The notes under the pieces were generated by a model, which worked only from the letters and a program-made list of their open reading frames with translations, did not search any database and was not told where the DNA came from. DNA of 63,478 nt from Myceligenerans indicum. Lineage in GTDB: Bacteria > Actinomycetota > Actinomycetes > Actinomycetales > Cellulomonadaceae. This document shows, one piece after another, positions 18,886 through 27,538 of the stretch (the first letter of the stretch is position 1; each line of letters starts with the position of its first letter). A program made the position numbers and the translations under genes. The stretch spans positions 1 through 63,478 of the forward strand of contig NZ_JABBYC010000022.1 in assembly GCF_016742955.1 (NCBI RefSeq). Reading direction: 5' to 3'.

Positions 18886-19821
18886 ATGACGACCAACGAC
18901 ATCACGACCACCACCCCGTCGGCCCGCGCCGCAGGTACCTGGCGCCTCGGCGACCGCACGGTGAACCGGATCGGCTTCGGCGCCATGCGCCTGACCGGAA
19001 TGCCCTGGGACGAGAAGCCCCGCGACCGGGACACCGCGATCGCCGTCCTGCGCCGCGCCGTCGAGCTCGGCGTGAACCACATCGACACGGCCGCCTTCTA
19101 CTTCCTGCCCACCCGCTCGGCCAACGAGCTCATCTCCACGGGCCTCTACCCGTACGGGGACGACGTGGTGATCGCCACCAAGGTGGGTCCCGTCCGGGAA
19201 GGTTCGGGCGGGCTCGCGTTCGCGCCCTACGCGCGGCCCGACGAGCTGCGCGGCCAGGTGGAGGAAAACCTCCGCCAGCTCGGTGTCGACCACCTGGACC
19301 TCGTCAACCTGCGCTGGGGATCCGGCATGGGCAAGGAGGCAGGCTCCCTGGCCGACCACGTGAGCGCACTGACCGAGCTGCGCGAGGCCGGGCTCCTGGC
19401 GCACATCGGCGTCTCCAACGTCGACGCGGGCCAGCTCACGGAGGCGATGGGGATCACGCAGGTGGCCGCGGTGCAGAACCGCTACGGCCTCACCGAGCGC
19501 GGGGACGACGACCTGGTCGCCCTGACCGGGAAGCACGGCATCGCGTTCGTGCCCTTCTTCTCCGTCGGCGCCGCCGTTCCCGGCGCGGTCCCGGGCGGCG
19601 CGGTCATGACCGGCGAGTCGGAGGTCGCCGCCGTCGCCGCGGCCCACGACGTCACGCCCGCGCAGGTCCGGCTCGCCTGGACCCTGCACCGCGGCGAGCA
19701 CGTGCTGGCCATACCGGGCACCGGGGACCTCGCGCACCTGGAGCAGAACATCGCCGCCGGGGCCCTGCGCCTCACCGACGACGAGCTCGCACGCCTGGAC
19801 GCCGTCACGCCACCGGCCTGA
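18886..19821 (+). CDS. Aldo/keto reductase
   Basis: A TIM-barrel NADPH-dependent oxidoreductase of 311 residues. It has the N-terminal RIGFGAMRLTG motif, the catalytic region NHIDTAAFY (Asp and Tyr), KVG with the catalytic Lys, and the late cofactor segment IPGTGDLAHLEQN. The ATG at 18886 (MTTNDITTT) begins a short variable leader. The frame runs further upstream only through the neighbouring gene. The gene ends just before a bidirectional terminator. Substrate is unknown. Confidence 0.9.
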   Translation: MTTNDITTTTPSARAAGTWRLGDRTVNRIGFGAMRLTGMPWDEKPRDRDTAIAVLRRAVELGVNHIDTAAFYFLPTRSANELISTGLYPYGDDVVIATKVGPVREGSGGLAFAPYARPDELRGQVEENLRQLGVDHLDLVNLRWGSGMGKEAGSLADHVSALTELREAGLLAHIGVSNVDAGQLTEAMGITQVAAVQNRYGLTERGDDDLVALTGKHGIAFVPFFSVGAAVPGAVPGGAVMTGESEVAAVAAAHDVTPAQVRLAWTLHRGEHVLAIPGTGDLAHLEQNIAAGALRLTDDELARLDAVTPPA

Positions 19822-19838
19822 GGCATCCCGAAGGAACC

Positions 19839-19884
19839 GGCCGTCCGGGCCCGTCTCCGCGCGCGGGACGGGCCCGGACGGGCC
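19839..19884. terminator. Bidirectional terminator between AKR and gabD
   Basis: A long stem, with GTCCGGGCCCGTC (19843-19855) pairing with GACGGGCCCGGAC and flanking G/C pairs, between two convergent stops (19821 and 19890). It can serve both strands. Confidence 0.82.
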
Positions 19885-19889
19885 GCGCG

Positions 19890-21362
19890 TCAGGCGAACG
19901 GGTCCGGCGTCAGCGTGTACTTGGTCTCCAGGTACTCGGCGATCCCCTCGACACCGCCCTCGCGGCCCAGGCCGGAGGACTTCCAGCCGCCGAACGGAGC
20001 GGCCGCGTTGGACACCACGCCCAGGTTCAGCCCCATCATCCCCGTGGCCAGCCGCTCGATCATGCGCTGCCCGCGCGCCAGGTCGCGGGTGTAGACGTAG
20101 GACACCAGCCCGTACTCGGTGTCGTTGGCCAGGCGCACGGCCTCGTCCTCGTCGTCGAAGGGGACGACGGCGAGCACCGGGCCGAAGATCTCCTCGCGCA
20201 GCAGCTCGCTCCCGGCAGGCACGTCGCCGAGCACCGTGGCGGGGAAGAAGGAGCCGGGCCCGGCGACGAGCTCCCCGCCCAGGCGCAGGACCGCGCCGCG
20301 GTCCACGGCGTCGCGCACGAGGCTCGCCGACTTGGCCACGGCGGCGTCGTCGATGAGCGGCCCGATCGTGACGCCTTCCTCCGTACCGCGCCCGCTGCGG
20401 AACTCCGCCACCCGCTTCGTGACCCGCTCGGTGAACTCGGCGGCGACCGAACGGTGCACGAGGAACCGGTTGGCGGCCGTGCACGCCTGGCCGATGTTGC
20501 GGAACTTCGCCGCCAGCGCCCCCTGGACGGCCTTGTCCAGGTCGGCGTCCTCGAACACGACGAACGGCGCGTTGCCGCCCAGCTCCATCGACGTGCGCAG
20601 CACGCCCCCCGCGGCCTGGCGCAGCAGGGTGCGTCCCACCGGTGTGGACCCGGTGAACGACAGCTTGCGCAGCCGCGGGTCGCCGATGATCGCCTCGGAC
20701 ACCGGCCCCGGGGACGACGTCGTGACCACGTTCAGCACGCCGGCCGGCAGCCCGGCCTCGGCGAGGAGCTGCGCGAGGTACATCGTGGTCAGGGGCGTGG
20801 CCTCGGCGGGCTTGACCACGGCCGTGCAGCCGGCCGCGAGCGCCGGGGCGATCTTGCGGGTGGCCATGGCGAGGGGGAAGTTCCAGGGGGTGATGAGGTA
20901 GCAGGGGCCCACGGGGTGTCGGCTGACGATCATGCGGCCGGTGCCCTCGGGGTTGACGCCGTACCGTCCGGCGATGCGGGGGGCCTCCTCGCTGAACCAG
21001 CGCAGGAACTCGCCGCCGTAGGTGACCTCGCCGCGCGCTTCGGCCAGCGGTTTTCCCATCTCGATGGTCATGAGGAGCGCGACCTGGTCGGCGCGTTCGG
21101 TGAGCAGGTCGAAGGCGCGGCGCAGGATCTCGCCGCGTGCGCGGGGCGGCGTGGCTGCCCAGTGGTCGGCGGCGTCGCAGGCGGCGTCGAGGGCGGCGGT
21201 GCCGTCGGCGGGGGTGGCGTCGGCGACGTTCTTGACGACGTCGCCGGTGGCGGGGTCGGTGACGGCGAGGGTGGCGCCGCCGGTGGCGGGCCGCCAGTGG
21301 CCGCCGATGTGGAGGCCGTCGGGGACGGTGGCCAGGAGCTGGGTCTCGCGGGGGTCGGTCAT
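19890..21362 (-). CDS. gabD: NAD(P)-dependent succinate-semialdehyde dehydrogenase
   Basis: An aldehyde dehydrogenase of 490 residues that oxidises succinate semialdehyde (GABA shunt) or a similar aldehyde. ELGGNAPF carries the general-base Glu and GQACTAANRF the catalytic Cys. FTGSTPVGRTL is the cofactor loop, and the C-terminal WKSSGLGREGG is typical of the GabD group. The start at 21362 (MTDPRETQ) is chosen by alignment; the open frame upstream is antisense to the LysE gene. It is divergent from the LysE exporter across 171 bp. Confidence 0.9.
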   Translation of the reverse strand: MTDPRETQLLATVPDGLHIGGHWRPATGGATLAVTDPATGDVVKNVADATPADGTAALDAACDAADHWAATPPRARGEILRRAFDLLTERADQVALLMTIEMGKPLAEARGEVTYGGEFLRWFSEEAPRIAGRYGVNPEGTGRMIVSRHPVGPCYLITPWNFPLAMATRKIAPALAAGCTAVVKPAEATPLTTMYLAQLLAEAGLPAGVLNVVTTSSPGPVSEAIIGDPRLRKLSFTGSTPVGRTLLRQAAGGVLRTSMELGGNAPFVVFEDADLDKAVQGALAAKFRNIGQACTAANRFLVHRSVAAEFTERVTKRVAEFRSGRGTEEGVTIGPLIDDAAVAKSASLVRDAVDRGAVLRLGGELVAGPGSFFPATVLGDVPAGSELLREEIFGPVLAVVPFDDEDEAVRLANDTEYGLVSYVYTRDLARGQRMIERLATGMMGLNLGVVSNAAAPFGGWKSSGLGREGGVEGIAEYLETKYTLTPDPFA

Positions 21363-21533
21363 CGGGTCTCGGACTCCTTCGTCTCGCGCGTCGCGGGCGG
21401 TCGGCCCGGTTCGCCGTCGGGCTCCTCGTCCCGGAGGGTACCTCCAGGCCGTCGCGCGGGGGGCGGTGGAGGTGCCGTCGGCGGCCGGTGCACGGTTCGG
21501 GGAGCGTGCGGCTGAGCCCGTAGGCTGTCCGCC

Positions 21534-22160
21534 GTGCCGCTCTCCCTCTGGTTGGCCCTGGTCGGTGCGGGCGTCCTGATCTCCTTCACGCCCGGCGCCG
21601 GGGCGGTCAACACGATGTCGAACGCGATGACGTCGGGCTGGGCCCGGTCGATCTGGGGGATCCTCGGTCAGCAGGCGGCGCTGCTGATCCACATCGTGGT
21701 GGTGGCGGCCGGGGTGGGGGTGCTGGTCGCGGGCACGCCGTGGCTGTTCGACACGATCCGTTACGCCGGTGCGGCCTATCTGGTCTACCTGGGCGTGCGG
21801 CAGTTCCTGACGCGGCCGGGCCCGGGGGTCGGCACGGACGGCGGTGCCGGGGTGCCTGAGCCCGTCCCGTCGATGTTCCGGCGCGGGCTCCTGGTGAATC
21901 TCACCAACCCGAAGGCGATCGTGTTCTTCCTGGCGTTCGTGCCGCAGTTCGTGCGGCCGGATCGGCCTCTGGCCGGCCAGTACGCGGTCCTGGCCGCGAC
22001 GGTCGTGGCCATCGATGTCCTGGTCATGTGGTTCTTCTTCGCGACGACCGCGCGCGGGCTGGGCCGGCTGACCGCCGGGGAGTCGGGTTCGAGGACCGTC
22101 AACCGCGTGTTCGGGAGCTTGTTCGTGGGGGTGGGTGTGCTGCTCGCCGTGATGCACTGA
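21534..22160 (+). CDS. LysE family amino-acid exporter
   Basis: A RhtB/LysE-type membrane exporter of 208 residues with six predicted helices. The family signature SFTPGAGAVNTMSNAMTSG is at residues 15-33 and LVNLTNPKAIVFFLAFVPQF in the middle. It exports amino acids or related compounds from the cytoplasm. The GTG start at 21534 begins MPLSLWLALV. It is convergent with the decayed GH3 remnant; the gap holds no hairpin that I can be sure of. Confidence 0.92.
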   Translation: MPLSLWLALVGAGVLISFTPGAGAVNTMSNAMTSGWARSIWGILGQQAALLIHIVVVAAGVGVLVAGTPWLFDTIRYAGAAYLVYLGVRQFLTRPGPGVGTDGGAGVPEPVPSMFRRGLLVNLTNPKAIVFFLAFVPQFVRPDRPLAGQYAVLAATVVAIDVLVMWFFFATTARGLGRLTAGESGSRTVNRVFGSLFVGVGVLLAVMH

Positions 22161-22191
22161 CGTCTGGTGGCGGCGGGGGTGGCGCGGGGAG

Positions 22192-22450
22192 TCACGACGG
22201 TCGCCTGGACTCGGCGGTGGGGGTGGCGGTTGCCGTTGTGACGTCGCGCACCGGCAGGTGGTCCTCGTCGGCCGGCCACGTGACCTGGGAGGCGTCCTCC
22301 CGGCTCCCGGTCACCGCTGAGCACGTCGGCCGGCGCCGCCCCGAACTCCTGGCCGGGGAACCACGCCGCGACGACGGCGGCGACCTCGTCCCGCCAGGGA
22401 AGGAGCACGGGGGCGCCCGCGTTGACGACCACCACGGTGCGGGTTCGCGG
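22192..22450 (-). pseudogene. GH3 beta-glucosidase C-terminal remnant, frameshifted
   Basis: Reading from about 22450 leftwards gives RTVVVVNAGAPVLLPW, then AAWFPGQEFGAA and EPGGRLP. These are hallmark segments of the GH3 C-terminal domain. At GGRLP the frame shifts by one base, after which the frame continues QVTWPADEDHLPVRDV to a stop at 22192. Only about 85 codons remain of a gene usually 750 or more long. No catalytic Asp region is present. It begins four bases past the stop of the decayed esterase, so a deletion probably joined them. It was likely the last gene of the LacI-controlled operon. Confidence 0.75.
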
Positions 22451-22453
22451 CCG

Positions 22454-22966
22454 CTACGGCCCGCACGAGGTGACGTGCCTCTCGGGGCCGTCCACGCTCC
22501 GCAGCGCCTCGACGATCTGGTTCCGCCAGGCCCTGGCCGCTGGTGAGATCTTCGTGAAGATCGCGGTGCTGTGCACCTGTCCGGGGTGCAGCCGGAAGCG
22601 GGCGGGAACCCCGGCCTCGTTCAGCCGCTCCACATAGGCGGCGTCGTCGTCGCGCACCAGGATGTCCGTGCTCCTGTCGAAGACCGATCCGAGCACCCAG
22701 CCGCCTCCGTGGAAGTAGAGGTGGATCGGGTGCGGCCCGTCCGTGAAGGGCCGGTAGACCCGCAGCACGACGGACCCGTCCCGGACGGGGATCTCGTGAT
22801 CCTCGACGCTGCGCACCTCGGGACCGGGCTCGGCCAGCTGCGGCAGCCCGGCTTCGACGTTCCGACGTACCTGCGCGCGCAGCGCGTCGTAGTCGTCGGT
22901 GACCACGGGCTCGCCGGAGTGGTGGGCGAGCAGCGGCGCGATGATCGGGTCGAGCGGCATGGTCAC
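22454..22966 (-). pseudogene. Alpha/beta hydrolase lacking its catalytic core
   Basis: An open frame of 170 codons. The first 100 residues match an HSL-type esterase up to the oxyanion motif [18 protein letters not shown]. The last 55 match the extreme C-terminus of the same family ([24 protein letters not shown]). The roughly 150 residues between, with the GxSxG nucleophile and catalytic Asp, are absent. The join falls at [11 protein letters not shown] and stays in frame. The product cannot be an active hydrolase. Its start overlaps the upstream esterase stop by 4 bp, so it was once a normal operon member. Confidence 0.82.
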
Positions 22967-23883
22967 CTCACGCTCGTCGGGGCGGCCGGCTCGCCCCCGC
23001 GTGCCGCGGACTGCGGATCGGTGACGCCGGCCGACGTGGGGGCGCCGTCCACGGGCGGTTCGTGCGCCTCGCCGATCAGATCCGGACGGGTCAGCCAGGC
23101 GCTGATCCGCCGCACGGTGCGCCGGGCCCCGGGCGCGCTGGTCTCGTTGAGGTGGCCGTGGCCGACGCCGACCTCACGCACGACGGTGACGTCCACACCC
23201 GCCAGCGCGAGCGCCGCGGCGTAGGCCTCTCCGGACGCGCGCAGGCCGTCGTGGTCGGAGTTGACGATCAGGGTGGGCGGCAGCCCGTCGAGCACGCCGT
23301 TGGCCGGGAACGCGTACGGGTGGGTGAGCAGGTCCTCCTGACCGACGTAGTTCAGGTTGAGTTCCCGGCTCGCCTCAGGGCTGAACTGCTCATCCTGGGG
23401 CAGCCGCGCCACCTTCGCCCGGAGTTCCGCGGAGGCCGGCGGGACCTGGTCGTGCAGCACCGGGTAGACGAGCACGCTCGACCGGGGCAGGCGGCCTCGC
23501 CCGTCCCGGGCCTGCATCGCGACGGACGCCGCGAGGTTCCCCCCGGCGCTCCCGCCCCCGAGGTGCCAGTTCTCGGGTGCCACGCCGAGCCGGTGCTCAC
23601 CGGTGGCCCAGGTCCACGCGGCCAGGACGTCGTCGCCGGGCACGGGGAAGTGCACGCCGTCGAGCGCGAGCCGGTAGTCGACCGAGACGACGGTGATCCC
23701 GGCCTCCGCGAGGCGGCGGCTGACCCAGTCCGCCTCGGGCACGTCCAGGTCGCCCTGGTAGAAGGCTCCGCCGTGCAGCCACACGAGGCCGGTGCCTTCC
23801 GGCTGCACGGGTTCGTAGACGCGGACGGGCACGGGGCCGTGCGGGCCCGGGACGCTGTCCTCGCTCACGCGGGTGATGGTCAT
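22963..23883 (-). CDS. HSL-family esterase (alpha/beta hydrolase)
   Basis: A hormone-sensitive-lipase-type esterase of 306 residues. The oxyanion motif [13 protein letters not shown] lies near residue 35. The nucleophile is in [11 protein letters not shown] (near residue 110), the acid in VNSDHDGLR, and the His in VGHGHLNE. It is intact, unlike its downstream neighbour. It follows the MFS gene by 48 bp on the same strand and probably de-esterifies an imported acylated sugar or aromatic ester. The exact substrate is unknown. Confidence 0.88.
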   Translation of the reverse strand: MTITRVSEDSVPGPHGPVPVRVYEPVQPEGTGLVWLHGGAFYQGDLDVPEADWVSRRLAEAGITVVSVDYRLALDGVHFPVPGDDVLAAWTWATGEHRLGVAPENWHLGGGSAGGNLAASVAMQARDGRGRLPRSSVLVYPVLHDQVPPASAELRAKVARLPQDEQFSPEASRELNLNYVGQEDLLTHPYAFPANGVLDGLPPTLIVNSDHDGLRASGEAYAAALALAGVDVTVVREVGVGHGHLNETSAPGARRTVRRISAWLTRPDLIGEAHEPPVDGAPTSAGVTDPQSAARGGEPAAPTSVR

Positions 23884-23931
23884 GGTGCTCCCTGGGAATC
23901 TGTCGGGGCGGGGGGCGTCGGAGAGCGCGGG

Positions 23932-25245
23932 TCAGTGGTCCGCGGGGGCCGGGGCGGACACGGAGGCGCCCTGCCCGAGCTCCTCGGTGCGGGCCTCGGC
24001 GTGCTCCTCGGTGCGGAACTCGTTGCGCGAGCGGCGCAGCACGAGGCCTCCGACGAGGTACCCCACGCCCGTCACGACGGCGAGCCCGACGTAGACACCT
24101 TGCAGGTTCCACTGCAGGAGGGCGGGCGTGACGGTCGCCAGCAGCGCTGCCGCCACCCGGGCGAAGGCCACGATGCCGCCCTGGGCCGTGGACCGGAGCA
24201 TGGTGGGGAAGGACTCCTGGGTCCAGACCTTCATGATTCCCTCGAAGGCGAACGTGTTGCCGACGAGGGCCAGGAACAGGGCGACGACCATGGTCGTCAG
24301 CGTGAATCCGACGACGGCCAGGTACAGGTAGCTCGCCGCGGCGAGCACGGCGCCGACGGTGAAGAAGGCCATCCGCCAGCGGGTGTCCACGAACTTCATG
24401 AACAGCAGCCCGGGCGCGAAGCTGACCACCATCGCGATCAGCGCCCACTGGTTGAACGTCTCGACACTCGTCCCGGCGAAGTTCGTGGCGATGAACGTGT
24501 TGAACGAACCGGTCGTGTTCGCCCCCAGGTTGGTCAGGGTGTAGAAGACGATCAGCGCGATGAACGGCGTCGAGTACGGGGTGCGCAACAGGTCGCGCAG
24601 GCGGGCCCGCGGACGTGACTCGGCCTCTCCGGCGTCACGGCGCCGGCGCGCCTCCAGCCACAGGCCGGACTCCGGGATGCTGAGGCGGGCGACGAGTACC
24701 AGGAGCGCGACGGCGCCGACCTGGCCGAACATGAGCTGCCCGCCGAGGCGGCCCAGGCCGCCGGAGACGGACGCGAGAGCGATGGAGCTGAGGATGCCCG
24801 CCACCCAGAGCATGTTCGACAGCAGGATGAGCTTGCCGCGGTTGCGGTCGCTGGCCGACTCGGCGATGGTCGCCAGCGACACCGGCAGGTCCGCTCCGAC
24901 GCCGAGGCCGACGAGGACGACCCCCGGCAGCAGTACGGGGAAGGTGGTCCCGAACGTGGTCAGTACGCTGCCTGCCACGATCAGCGCCATCGTGACGATG
25001 AACACCCGGCGCCGGCCGAAACGGTCGCCGAGGCGCCCTCCGACCAGCGCACCGATGGCGATGCAGAAGGTCAGCGCCCCAGACATGATGCCGATCTGGC
25101 CGGGGGTGATGCCGATCGTGAACTGGTAGATCACCAGCGCGATACCGACCGCCAGGATGGCGGCCGCGTCGATGTAGGAAGCCATACCGGCGACGACACC
25201 GGTCCACCACTCGTTCGGTGCTCTGCGTGCGACGTGTTCAGACAT
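23932..25245 (-). CDS. MFS transporter (sugar-porter-like)
   Basis: A major facilitator protein of 437 residues with 12 predicted helices. The loop 2-3 motif is GGRLGDRFGRRRVF, and WTQESFPTMLRSTAQG lies before the last helices, as in sugar/organic acid porters. The tail is Glu/Ala rich. It is the first gene of the operon MFS, esterase, decayed esterase, GH3 remnant. It faces a LacI regulator across 129 bp that contain a palindromic operator. It probably imports the inducing sugar ester or glycoside. Confidence 0.88.
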   Translation of the reverse strand: MSEHVARRAPNEWWTGVVAGMASYIDAAAILAVGIALVIYQFTIGITPGQIGIMSGALTFCIAIGALVGGRLGDRFGRRRVFIVTMALIVAGSVLTTFGTTFPVLLPGVVLVGLGVGADLPVSLATIAESASDRNRGKLILLSNMLWVAGILSSIALASVSGGLGRLGGQLMFGQVGAVALLVLVARLSIPESGLWLEARRRRDAGEAESRPRARLRDLLRTPYSTPFIALIVFYTLTNLGANTTGSFNTFIATNFAGTSVETFNQWALIAMVVSFAPGLLFMKFVDTRWRMAFFTVGAVLAAASYLYLAVVGFTLTTMVVALFLALVGNTFAFEGIMKVWTQESFPTMLRSTAQGGIVAFARVAAALLATVTPALLQWNLQGVYVGLAVVTGVGYLVGGLVLRRSRNEFRTEEHAEARTEELGQGASVSAPAPADH

Positions 25246-25284
25246 GGTCCCGGTTCTCCCTTGAACGATGGTACGGACCTTGCA

Positions 25285-25315
25285 TCACTCACACGTGTGA
25301 GTGACACGTGTGAGT
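25285..25315. promoter_or_regulatory. Double palindromic LacI operator
   Basis: A perfect 20-bp palindrome, TCACTCACACGTGTGAGTGA, occupies 25285-25304. A second copy of its ACACGTGT core with the right arm GAGT follows at 25304-25315, 13 bp further on. The site lies between the divergent MFS (25245) and LacI (25375) starts, so it should serve both directions. Confidence 0.85.
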
Positions 25316-25374
25316 ACTGCAGGGTGCTACCTGGGCGCAACGCAAGAGGCCTGGACACGAGGGGGACGGTGACC

Positions 25375-26427
25375 GTGAACGGAAGACGGGCAACAGCCGC
25401 AGACGTCGCGGCGGCCGCGGGCGTGTCCCGCTCGACCGTCAGCTACATCCTCAACGGGAGCGACCGGCAGTCCTTCTCCCCCGAGACCGTCGCCAGGGTG
25501 CGCGCCGCCGCGGCCGAGCTGGCCTACCTGCCGCACGCGGCAGCCCGCGCACTGCGCAAGGGGCAGTCGGGGATCGTGCTGCTGGTGCTGCCCGACGTGC
25601 CGGGCAGCACGAACTTCGCGAAGCTGGTCGCAGCCCTGACCGACGCCGTACGCGCCACGGGCCGCTCCCTGGTCACCCTCACGGTGCGCCCCGGAAACCG
25701 CCTGGTCGACGCGCTTCGCGACATCTCACCACAGGCCCTGCTCGAGGTCCTCCCCCTGCCGGAGGAGGACTCGGCCGCGGCGCTCGCGGCGAACGTCCCC
25801 GTCGTCGTCGTGACGTCCTCGATCGAGAGTCTCGACCGTGCCGCCGGCGCCCTGCAGGTCGAGCACCTGGCGGCCCTCGGCCACCGGCGCCTGGGCATCC
25901 TCACGGTCAGCGACGCCCAGGTGCACCCCTTCTCGGCGACTCGGCTGACCGCGGCGACCGCCGCCGTCGAGAAGCTCGGCCTCGCGCCACCCCGGGTGGC
26001 CTCGGTCACCGGCCCACCCGACGCGAGGGCCATCGGCGCGGTCGCCACGACACTGCGGGACTGGACCACCGGGGAGGACCCGGTCACCGCCGTGTGCTGC
26101 TTCAACGACCTGTTCGCCGCCGTCACGGTGGCGGCGGCCCGCTCCGCCGGGCTCGACGTCCCGGGAGACCTCTCGATCGTCGGGATGGACGACGAGCCCC
26201 TCGCCGGCCTGCTGGGGCCGACACTGACGACCGTCCGGTACGACTTCACGGGAACGGGTGCCCACATCCGCGAGCGCCTGCGCCACGCCCTCGACGACGG
26301 TCCGGCCGCGGCGCCGATCAGCAGTGACGCCGTGCGGGTCGTCGAGCGGGAGTCGACGGCGCCCGTCGGCGGCGAGGACGCGGCCGGCCCGGCCGGGCGG
26401 GACGTCAGCCCACCACGAACGTCCTGA
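25375..26427 (+). CDS. LacI family transcriptional repressor
   Basis: The N-terminal HTH RATAADVAAAAGVSRSTVSYILNG is followed by the hinge LPHAAARALRKGQSG and a periplasmic-binding-protein-like sensor domain, ending in a charged tail. About 350 residues from GTG 25375, which has the better spacing to GAGGGGG; the GTG at 25369 is an alternative. It probably represses the divergent MFS-esterase operon through the palindromes at 25285-25315. The 45 codons readable further upstream cross the operator and are not coding. The effector is unknown, probably a sugar. Confidence 0.92.
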   Translation: MNGRRATAADVAAAAGVSRSTVSYILNGSDRQSFSPETVARVRAAAAELAYLPHAAARALRKGQSGIVLLVLPDVPGSTNFAKLVAALTDAVRATGRSLVTLTVRPGNRLVDALRDISPQALLEVLPLPEEDSAAALAANVPVVVVTSSIESLDRAAGALQVEHLAALGHRRLGILTVSDAQVHPFSATRLTAATAAVEKLGLAPPRVASVTGPPDARAIGAVATTLRDWTTGEDPVTAVCCFNDLFAAVTVAAARSAGLDVPGDLSIVGMDDEPLAGLLGPTLTTVRYDFTGTGAHIRERLRHALDDGPAAAPISSDAVRVVERESTAPVGGEDAAGPAGRDVSPPRTS

Positions 26428-26580
26428 TGCTCCGGGCCGGCTGCGCGCCGGTGGAGCCGTCCGTCATGGTGAACGTGGTGTCGTGGGCGAAGGGCCGGTT
26501 CGCGTCGGTCAGCCAGGTGGAGATCGTCACCGACCCGGCGTCCCGGTGTCGTGGAGAGTGGACGACGGCGGGTTCCACGG
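26405..26580 (-). pseudogene. Unidentified C-terminal protein fragment
   Basis: An open minus-strand frame ending at 26405 reads DAGSVTISTWLTDANRPFAH then DTTFTMTDGSTGAQPARSIR, like the last beta-rich domain of a secreted or carbohydrate-active protein. It has no start and upstream it dissolves into non-coding sequence. It overlaps the last 23 bp of the LacI gene tail to tail. I do not recognise the family. It may be the remains of another gene of the LacI locus, or a chance open frame. Confidence 0.35.
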
Positions 26581-26609
26581 GGAGGCAGCAGGTGGCGCCC
26601 GGCCCCGGG

Positions 26610-27446
26610 TCAGACCCCGAAGGCGCGGCGGATCAGGGCGTCGAAGGCGCGGTCGGGCAGGAGCCGGCGCAGGAACACCAGGGGCGCGGCGCCGAAGCCG
26701 ATGCGGTAGCGGGTGCGCGGGCGGCGAGCCGTGGCGATCTTGACGATGGTCCTGCCGATGACCTCCGGGCCGGACGTCATCCGGGCATCGGGCTGCGAAC
26801 TCGCCGCGAGAGTCGCGGCGACGCCGTCGGCCATCGCGGAGTATGCACCGGCACCGGACGTCTCTTGGACGCCCTGCGCCGCGATGGCGCCCCACTCGGT
26901 GCGGATGGATCCGGGCTCTACGACCACGACCCGGATCCCGAACTGCGCGGTCTCCAGGCGCAGGGCGTCACTGAGCGCCTCGACCGCGAACTTGCTGGCG
27001 TGGTACCAGCCCCCCAGGGGAGTGACGAACCGGCCCCCCATGGAGCTGATGTTGATGACCGTACCGCTGCGCCGGGCGCGCATGTGCGGCAGCACCAGCT
27101 GGGTGAGCCGGGCCAGCCCGAAGACGTTGACCTCGATCTGGGAACGCGCCTCGGCGAGAGGAACGTCCTCGACCGCGCCGTAGGAACCGTAACCCGCGTT
27201 GTTGACCAGTACGTCGATGCGGCCCGAGGTACGAACGATCTCGTCGACCGCGTCGCGGATCGAGGCGTCGTCGGTGAGGTCGAGCCCGAGCACCCGGACG
27301 CCCGCATTCCGCAGGGCCGACATGCGGTCGATGCGCCGGGCCGCGGCGTAGACGGTGTAGCCGGCGTCCTGGAGCCGCAGGGCGGCATCGGCACCGATCC
27401 CGGAGGATCCTCCGGTGACGAGTGCGACGCGGGTGGTACTGGACAT
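26610..27446 (-). CDS. Short-chain dehydrogenase/reductase
   Basis: A classical SDR of 278 residues. The cofactor motif TGGSSGIG is at the N-terminus, NNAG follows, and the active site is in ISSMGGRF and YHASKFA (Ser, Tyr, Lys). VEPGSIRTEW follows. The ATG at 27446 has a GAGGGA ribosome site; 8 upstream codons are excluded. It is divergent from a TetR regulator, with a pair of inverted operators in the 92-bp gap, so it is probably repressed by it. Substrate is unknown. Confidence 0.92.
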   Translation of the reverse strand: MSSTTRVALVTGGSSGIGADAALRLQDAGYTVYAAARRIDRMSALRNAGVRVLGLDLTDDASIRDAVDEIVRTSGRIDVLVNNAGYGSYGAVEDVPLAEARSQIEVNVFGLARLTQLVLPHMRARRSGTVINISSMGGRFVTPLGGWYHASKFAVEALSDALRLETAQFGIRVVVVEPGSIRTEWGAIAAQGVQETSGAGAYSAMADGVAATLAASSQPDARMTSGPEVIGRTIVKIATARRPRTRYRIGFGAAPLVFLRRLLPDRAFDALIRRAFGV

Positions 27447-27467
27447 GTGGCTCCCTCGTTCGTCATC

Positions 27468-27522
27468 CAACCGGTTAGTTACAAGCTAGGCCGACGCGAG
27501 ACCCCTGTCAACTGACTGGTTG
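27468..27522. promoter_or_regulatory. Paired inverted TetR operators
   Basis: CAACCGGTTAGTT (27468-27480) recurs inverted as AACTGACTGGTTG (27510-27522); 11 of 13 positions agree. The pair brackets the divergent start region of the SDR (27446) and TetR (27539), the arrangement expected for autoregulation plus control of the SDR. Confidence 0.6.
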
Positions 27523-27538
27523 GTTGTAGAATCCTCGC

